This document shows, piece by piece, positions 48,113 through 52,315 of a DNA stretch of 52,315 nt. Numbering within the stretch: the stretch's first letter is position 1; the number at the start of each line of letters is the position of its first letter. Below the pieces are notes generated by a model. The model saw nothing but the letters and a program-made list of their open reading frames with translations. It had not been told where the DNA came from and made no database searches. Source of the DNA: an uncultured Fimbriimonadales bacterium (GTDB lineage Bacteria; Armatimonadota; Fimbriimonadia; Fimbriimonadales; GBS-DC); NCBI GenBank assembly GCA_937992175.1, contig CALKLF010000007.1:1-52315 (forward strand), in the 5' to 3' direction. The translations under genes and the position numbers were made by a program.

Positions 48113-49203
48113 TCGCCCCAGTACCGCCGCCAGAAGCTGATTTGCTGTTCCGCGTAGCGGCGGGCGTAGTCTCGATCTGCGGGTTCGATGCTCGGCAGGG
48201 TGTGGTCGGTCAGTGTGGGAATGCGGTTATGCCAGATGAAGGTTTCTGGCGTTGCGTCGGGGAGCTCCACGCCTATTAGCGTTGCAATGGCGAGCGTCCA
48301 CATACGCGGCACGGTGGTCAGGTTGTAGCCCCCGCCGCCGAGCGCGACGATCGGCGACCCCAGCGATTTCGCCCACGCCACTGCGCGTAGCCAGCCCTGT
48401 GCTGTGAGACACAGATGCCCCAACGGGTCCAAATAGTGCGGGTCGCAGCCCATTTGAAGCACTAGCGCCTGCGGCTGAAACCGCTCGAACGCTTCGGGAA
48501 CAACCGCCTGAAACGCCTCCCACCAGAGGGCATCGTCTGTACAGGGCGCGAGCGGGATATTGACCGAAGTTCCCTTCGCGTCGCCCTCGCCCAGCTCGTT
48601 CACGAACCCTGTACCTGGAAAGAGCCACTGACCACTCTCGTGAATGGAGACCGTCAGCACACGGGGGTCGCGATAGAAAATCCACTGCACGCCGTCGCCG
48701 TGATGAAGATCAATATCCAGATATGCCACGCGCTCGAACCGCTCACGCAGGATATGCACAGCGATGGCAGGGTCATTGAACACGCAGAACCCACTCGCGC
48801 GGTCGGGTAGGGCATGGTGCAGCCCGCCCGTGATGTTTATCGCGAGCGGCGCGCCGTCACGCACGGCATACGCGGCAGCGACCGTCGCGCTGGTGTACGC
48901 CAGCGCCGCCTCCCACATCCCCAGAAACGGCGGGTTGTCGCCATACGCCGAAAAGCCCCAGCGATGCGCCTCCATCACAGGCGCACCTTCGCTCAACTGA
49001 CGCACCACCTCAATATATTCGCGCGTGTGAACACGGCGCAACTCCGTATCGCCTATGAGAGGCGGCGACTGCCATTCGAGCGCATCGGTCAGCCCAAACG
49101 CCTCCAGCAAAGCGCGCAGCAGCACCAACCGCTGCGGTTTGAGCGGGTGCGACTCGCTGAACTGATACCGCTCGATCGACGAGTCGTAGAAAAACGGCGT
49201 CAT
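48109..49203 (-). CDS. Histone deacetylase-family protein (AcuC/HDAH-like)
   Basis: A 364-residue zinc hydrolase of the arginase/deacetylase fold. Such bacterial enzymes remove acetyl groups from proteins or polyamines. Zinc and charge-relay residues are visible in HHALPDRASGFCVFND, the DxDxHHGDG-type motif YLDIDLHHGDGVQWIFY, and the tail motif LALGGGGYN, here VALGGGGYNLTTVPRMW. The start at 49203 (MTPFFYDSS) was chosen over an ORF beginning at 49263. It gives the family N-terminus, and a GGTATACT word ends 7 nt before it, implying a leaderless mRNA. It overlaps the E2 gene by the shared TTAA. Confidence 0.93.
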   Translation of the reverse strand: MTPFFYDSSIERYQFSESHPLKPQRLVLLRALLEAFGLTDALEWQSPPLIGDTELRRVHTREYIEVVRQLSEGAPVMEAHRWGFSAYGDNPPFLGMWEAALAYTSATVAAAYAVRDGAPLAINITGGLHHALPDRASGFCVFNDPAIAVHILRERFERVAYLDIDLHHGDGVQWIFYRDPRVLTVSIHESGQWLFPGTGFVNELGEGDAKGTSVNIPLAPCTDDALWWEAFQAVVPEAFERFQPQALVLQMGCDPHYLDPLGHLCLTAQGWLRAVAWAKSLGSPIVALGGGGYNLTTVPRMWTLAIATLIGVELPDATPETFIWHNRIPTLTDHTLPSIEPADRDYARRYAEQQISFWRRYWGD

Positions 49204-49210
49204 CGCCTGC

Positions 49211-49218
49211 AGTATACC
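49211..49218 (-). promoter_or_regulatory. Leaderless-type promoter of the deacetylase-family gene
   Basis: GGTATACT on the minus strand, ending 7 nt before ATG 49203; no ribosome site. Confidence 0.6.
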
Positions 49219-49247
49219 TTGACTTGCATTCGGAGCGTGTAGAAACG

Positions 49248-49255
49248 GGTACAAT
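49248..49255 (+). promoter_or_regulatory. Promoter of the Gfo/Idh gene
   Basis: GGTACAAT on the plus strand, about 50 nt before ATG 49305. This is one of the longer leaders in the window. GGGAG precedes the start codon. Confidence 0.5.
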
Positions 49256-49304
49256 AAGGACACGGCTCGCGTCCCAGAAGACTGGACTTGACCGGGAGCA
49301 AGCG

Positions 49305-50393
49305 ATGGAGACCGTAGGCGTAGGGATTATCGGGGCAGGCGGCATCGCGGCGGCGCACGCGAAAGCCTATCAGATGCTGGGCGCGAAAGCGCAGTTGATT
49401 GGCGTCGCTGATATCGACGAAGAGCGTGCCCGCGCGTTCGCGCGACGCTATGAAATCCCCGTCTGGAGCAGCGAGGATGAGGAGATTTTCAAGCGCGACG
49501 ATATTCAGGTCGTGAGCCTGTGCTTGCCCCATCACCTGCACGCTCCCATCGCAATTGCAGCTTTGCAGGCAGGCAAACATGTATTGGTCGAAAAACCGCT
49601 GGCGATTAGTCTGGAGGAAGCGGACGCAATGATTCGCGCCGCGCAGAAGGCGAAGCGTCACCTCGGCGTGGTGTTCCAGTTGCGTTTCGTGAGCGATGTG
49701 CAGCGGGCGCGTCTCATTCTGGAGCGCGGGCTAATAGGCAAGCCGTTTTACGCGGAGGTGAGCTGTCTCTGGTGGCGTCGCCCGATGTATTACGAAAACA
49801 CATGGCGTGGCAAATGGGCGACGGAAGGCGGCGGTGCGGTCATCAATCAAGCCGCCCACCATGTCGACCTGCTTATCTACCTGCTGGGGATGCCTCAGCG
49901 CGTGCAGGCAGAAATCGACACCGTCGCCCACAAAATTGAGGTGGAAGACTGGTGTCTGGCAACGCTCTACTGGGACAGTCTGCGGGCAAGCTTCTGCGCC
50001 ACGACCTGCGCCGAACTGGAAGCCGATTCCAGCCGGATGCTGATTCTGGGTGCGCACGGCTCGATACAACTCTTCCCGTTCCGCCCACACTCCCGCCAAG
50101 AAGAGCGCCATTTGCAGATTGCCGAAGCCTGCCGCAGCGTCCCCGAACAGGAACTCCACAGTCATACCGCCGAGATTCACGATTTTGTGTTCAGCATCTT
50201 GGAACAACGCGAGCCGCGCGTGCCCGCCACGGAAGGACGGCGCGCGCTGGAACTCATCACTGCCATTTACCAGGCAGCGTTCACAGGCGATGTGGTACAA
50301 CTCCCTATCACGCCTGAAAGCCCCTGCTACACCACAGCAGGTAAACTGGAGATGGCGCGTCGGTATACCGCGCAGCAAGCGGAGCGAACTTAG
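49305..50393 (+). CDS. Gfo/Idh/MocA-family oxidoreductase
   Basis: A 362-residue NAD(P)-dependent sugar or inositol oxidoreductase. The Rossmann motif VGIIGAGGIAAAHAKAY is followed by VADIDEERARAFARRY, the family motif VLVEKPLAISLEEAD (catalytic Lys in EKP) and the C-terminal sheet domain with WATEGGGAVINQAAHHVDLLIYLLG, in pieces GGGAVINQAAHHVD. The substrate cannot be told. The start at 49305 (METVGVGIIG) is preferred to 49224, which would overlap the promoter. It is followed after 18 nt by the ANTAR regulator gene with its own ribosome site. Confidence 0.93.
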   Translation: METVGVGIIGAGGIAAAHAKAYQMLGAKAQLIGVADIDEERARAFARRYEIPVWSSEDEEIFKRDDIQVVSLCLPHHLHAPIAIAALQAGKHVLVEKPLAISLEEADAMIRAAQKAKRHLGVVFQLRFVSDVQRARLILERGLIGKPFYAEVSCLWWRRPMYYENTWRGKWATEGGGAVINQAAHHVDLLIYLLGMPQRVQAEIDTVAHKIEVEDWCLATLYWDSLRASFCATTCAELEADSSRMLILGAHGSIQLFPFRPHSRQEERHLQIAEACRSVPEQELHSHTAEIHDFVFSILEQREPRVPATEGRRALELITAIYQAAFTGDVVQLPITPESPCYTTAGKLEMARRYTAQQAERT

Positions 50394-50411
50394 CGAGAGA
50401 TGGAGGGAACT

Positions 50412-51002
50412 ATGGAAACGTACAAATCGCCAATCCGTGTGATGGTTGCGGAGGATGAGGAACTCACCCGACTGATGGTACGCTCTCAGCTCGAACAACT
50501 GGGATATGAAGTGGTCGGGGAAGCGGAAACTGGAGAGGACGCCGTGCGCATCGCCATCCAGACGCAGCCCGATGTGATTATTATGGACATTCGGATGCCC
50601 CTCATGGACGGCATCGAAGCGGCGCGGCAGATTGTATCGCAGCACCCCTGCGCGATTGTGTTCCTCACAGCGTATGCCGAAGAGGAACTGGTCAATCAAG
50701 CCACCGCCGCGGGCGCCTACGCCTACCTGCTCAAACCGTTCCGCAAACAGGAACTCGCGCCCGCAATCAATGTCGCGCTGACCCGATTCCAGCAAATGCA
50801 GGCAAAAGATAAAGAAGTACGCGAGCTTCAGGAAGCCCTCGAGACGCGCAAACTCATTGAACGCGCGAAGGGCATCTTGATGGATCGGCTCGGACTGAGC
50901 GAATCGGAAGCGTTCCGACGCATCCACTTTATGGCGCGTAATCAGAACAAGACCATGAAGGATATCGCGCAGAGCATTATCACGGCGTCGGAGATTTTAT
51001 AG
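50412..51002 (+). CDS. Response regulator with ANTAR RNA-binding output domain
   Basis: A 196-residue regulator. The receiver domain (10-125) has the acidic pocket VMVAEDEELTR, the phosphorylated Asp in DVIIMDIRMPLMDG, the Thr/Ser switch FLTAYAEEE and Lys in LLKPFRKQE. The ANTAR domain (about 135-195) has the pattern RKLIERAKGILMDRLGLSESEAFRRIHFMARN, split as LIERAKGILMD and EAFRRIHFMA. ANTAR proteins act as antiterminators by binding paired hairpins in mRNA leaders. The start at 50412 has GGAGG five bases upstream. No histidine kinase is adjacent. The RNA targets are unknown; a hairpin-bearing leader lies immediately downstream before the prepilin gene. Confidence 0.95.
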   Translation: METYKSPIRVMVAEDEELTRLMVRSQLEQLGYEVVGEAETGEDAVRIAIQTQPDVIIMDIRMPLMDGIEAARQIVSQHPCAIVFLTAYAEEELVNQATAAGAYAYLLKPFRKQELAPAINVALTRFQQMQAKDKEVRELQEALETRKLIERAKGILMDRLGLSESEAFRRIHFMARNQNKTMKDIAQSIITASEIL

Positions 51003-51037
51003 ACGCCCCGGAAACAAATCCCCCATCGCGGGCGTCT
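51001..51037 (+). terminator. Hairpin after the ANTAR gene
   Basis: AGACGCCC (51001-51008) pairs with GGGCGTCT (51030-51037) around a 21-nt loop, starting in the stop codon. No T-run follows, so it is at best a weak terminator or an mRNA 3'-end stabiliser. Confidence 0.4.
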
Positions 51038-51059
51038 AAGGCTGTACCCTAAAAATACG

Positions 51060-51104
51060 GGTTTTGTCGAGAGACACTTGACAAAACCGCATTTGGGGTA
51101 TAAT
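51060..51104 (+). promoter_or_regulatory. Prepilin promoter with overlapping operator-like dyad
   Basis: TTGACA (51078-51083) and TATAAT (51099-51104, in the word GGTATAAT) form a sigma-70-type promoter with a short 15-bp spacer. A 9-bp inverted repeat GGTTTTGTC/GACAAAACC (51060-51068 and 51080-51088) covers the -35 box and could bind a regulator. Confidence 0.6.
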
Positions 51105-51122
51105 CTAATCACTCCCAAGAGA

Positions 51123-51145
51123 GCAGCCCCGCACAGCGGGACTGC
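51123..51145 (+). promoter_or_regulatory. Stem-loop in the prepilin leader
   Basis: GCAG-C-CCCGC, loop ACA, GCGGG-A-CTGC, followed by CTTTTCC, in an mRNA leader of about 80 nt. It could be an attenuator, an RNA-stability element or an ANTAR target. Only the hairpin itself is seen. Confidence 0.4.
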
Positions 51146-51191
51146 CTTTTCCTTATATGGGAGCGAACCTATAGGAGGTATGAGCAGAACC

Positions 51192-52061
51192 ATGAATCGC
51201 AAGGGTTTTACGCTGATTGAGCTGCTGGTCGTCATCGCGATTATCGCGATCCTGGCGGCGATTTTGTTCCCGGTCTTTGCGCAGGCGCGTGAGAGCGCTC
51301 GTCAGACGCAGTGTACCAACAACCAGAAGCAGATTGCGACGAGCGTGCTGATGTACGCTCAGGATTACGAAGAGACCTTCCCCATGAGCGCGTACTTCGG
51401 GCGCAACAACGCCGGACAGCTGGCGCTGGTGGCCATCTACGATGTGCTGGCGCCCTATATCAAGAATGTCGACATCTTCGTCTGCCCCAGCTATCGTCCT
51501 GGTATCGACTGGCCCCAGCGCGTGCAAGCGGCAGGTTCCCCAGCGCCTGCACTGGGCACTTTCCGCTATGTCGGCTACATTCCGAACCTCGGGCTGTTTG
51601 GCGAGAACTTCTGCCCCATCGTGAACAAGCGCACCCCTGTAACCAAAATTGCGATGGTGGAATCGCCCGTGAACACGATTATGTTGTTTGACGGCTACCT
51701 GAAGAATCAGGCTGCGCTGGAATACTTCAACTTCCTCGGCTTCGCCCGCCACAAAGAGGGCTTGGTCATCAACTTCGCCGATGGTCACGCGAAGTGGTGG
51801 CGCTGGAATGGCGTGCGCAATATCGCGCCGCGCGAGCAGTTCCCCACCCCTGCCACTGCCTACAACGGTCAGGCGACCCGCGTGGGCGCCAACAACTTCT
51901 ATTACAACTGGCGCGAGCTGCCGAACGAGGGGCTGCTCGCCAGTGAGGCGCAATTGCAGGCGGTCGCCAGCACGGGCAGCGGCGTGAACGGTCCGTACAA
52001 CGACCTGCACGGCGTGCCGGGCACGGGCGTCACCGACTCCGAGGATCTGACCTGTCAATAA
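51192..52061 (+). CDS. Type II secretion/type IV pilin-like prepilin (DUF1559-type)
   Basis: A 289-residue secreted protein with a class III prepilin signal: the short basic leader ends in G, then [26 protein letters not shown], the methylated Phe and Glu+5 being in place ([10 protein letters not shown]). The globular part has the features of the H-X9-DG / DUF1559 group common in Planctomycetota and Armatimonadota: [28 protein letters not shown] and the C-terminal [11 protein letters not shown]. Such proteins occur in large paralog sets, with unknown roles at the cell surface. ATG 51192 is taken, with AGGAGG 13 bases before; the ATG at 51180 is only one base from AGGAGG. Single gene with its own promoter and terminator. 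Confidence 0.9.
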   Translation: MNRKGFTLIELLVVIAIIAILAAILFPVFAQARESARQTQCTNNQKQIATSVLMYAQDYEETFPMSAYFGRNNAGQLALVAIYDVLAPYIKNVDIFVCPSYRPGIDWPQRVQAAGSPAPALGTFRYVGYIPNLGLFGENFCPIVNKRTPVTKIAMVESPVNTIMLFDGYLKNQAALEYFNFLGFARHKEGLVINFADGHAKWWRWNGVRNIAPREQFPTPATAYNGQATRVGANNFYYNWRELPNEGLLASEAQLQAVASTGSGVNGPYNDLHGVPGTGVTDSEDLTCQ

Positions 52062-52086
52062 GGCAGGCTAATCTGCGCTGTAATTG

Positions 52087-52113
52087 CGAGCCGAGCGCAG
52101 TGCGCTCGGCTCG
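52087..52113 (+). terminator. Intrinsic terminator of the prepilin gene
   Basis: A perfect 12-bp stem CGAGCCGAGCGC/GCGCTCGGCTCG with a 3-nt loop, followed by TTTCTTAT, 25 nt after the stop codon. Confidence 0.85.
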
Positions 52114-52315
52114 TTTCTTATACCAGCGGAGGATTCAAGCAGACCAAATCTTCGGTGGGGACGCCGACGACACACGACATCTGAAGCCTCAGCTGGGAAG
52201 TCCCTCAAAGAGTAAATCGCCCCTTTTGCCTACTGTTCTTTCTCCCCCCTCCCGACCTCCCCCGTGAACGGGAGAGGAGTCGCGGCTGCCCACGCCTGCG
52301 CCAAATTCTCCCCGC
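52114..52315. other. Non-coding tail of the window
   Basis: No gene is seen. Near 52239-52290 a C-rich stretch with a CTCCCCC..GGGAGAGG palindrome resembles family B repeats but is diverged. Confidence 0.4.

Noticed and set aside
51123-51145. Terminator in front of the prepilin gene
   Set aside because: It lies downstream of the prepilin promoter and is followed by only four T residues; better read as a leader hairpin.

Overview
The window is a gene-dense stretch (about 60% GC by eye) of a diderm bacterial chromosome. It carries lipid A genes (lpxC, fabZ, lpxA, lpxB), an LptC/LptA-like export protein, a one-piece SecDF, an R3H-domain SpoIIIAA-like ATPase, a VKOR-DsbA fusion and a DUF1559-type prepilin. 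Together these fit a member of Armatimonadota (Fimbriimonadia-like). That placement is an inference from gene content; there is no rRNA gene here. No tRNA, rRNA, CRISPR array, prophage or transposase gene was seen.

Layout. 0.1-5.6 kb (minus): SAM methyltransferase, hisS, VKOR-DsbA fusion, large membrane protein, acylphosphatase. 5.7-7.0 kb (plus): small membrane protein and proline dehydrogenase. 6.9-13.0 kb (minus): isochorismatase-like hydrolase, GH29 fucosidase, parB, parA, a FlgM-like small protein behind a c-di-GMP-I riboswitch, uvrB. 13.2-17.2 kb (plus): diguanylate cyclase, VanW lipoprotein, HD-GYP protein, DHODH-like protein. 17.3-26.9 kb (plus): lipoprotein, LptC/A-like, lpxC, fabZ, lpxA, lpxB, secDF, MFS exporter. 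26.9-31.7 kb: methyltransferase (minus), Gln-rich coiled-coil membrane protein, DNA methyltransferase, decayed DUF4328/HEAT debris. 31.8-37.8 kb (minus): tricorn-like protease, tmk, R3H ATPase. 37.9-42.2 kb (plus): rpsT, pstS-pstC-pstA without pstB, a hypothetical gene. 42.2-49.2 kb: ftsY (minus), dCMP deaminase, WecA-like transferase, acyl-CoA dehydrogenase, LolA-like protein (minus), an E2 acyltransferase, histone-deacetylase-family protein (minus). 49.3-52.1 kb (plus): Gfo/Idh oxidoreductase, ANTAR response regulator, prepilin, terminator.

The main signals beyond ordinary genes are these. (1) A nearly complete c-di-GMP-I riboswitch sits upstream of a FlgM-like gene, within 6 kb of a cyclase and an HD-GYP phosphodiesterase. 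(2) Palindromic repeats of the CCCTCACCCC type lie in frame inside coding sequence: twice inside lpxC, which keeps its zinc and catalytic residues, and as a large block inside the tricorn protease. (3) A second modular palindrome family (arms ending in CGGAATGACA) appears five times; one copy supplies the C-terminus of a protein and another supplies the -10 of uvrB. (4) A recurrent promoter word, GGTAtAAT, lies either 6-8 nt before the start codon, which implies leaderless mRNAs, or further upstream with a Shine-Dalgarno sequence. (5) A PhoP-type direct repeat precedes pstS.

Functionally the window combines envelope biogenesis (lpx, lpt, secDF, VKOR-DsbA, LolA-like), chromosome partition and repair (parAB, uvrB), c-di-GMP signalling, phosphate uptake and housekeeping translation and secretion genes.
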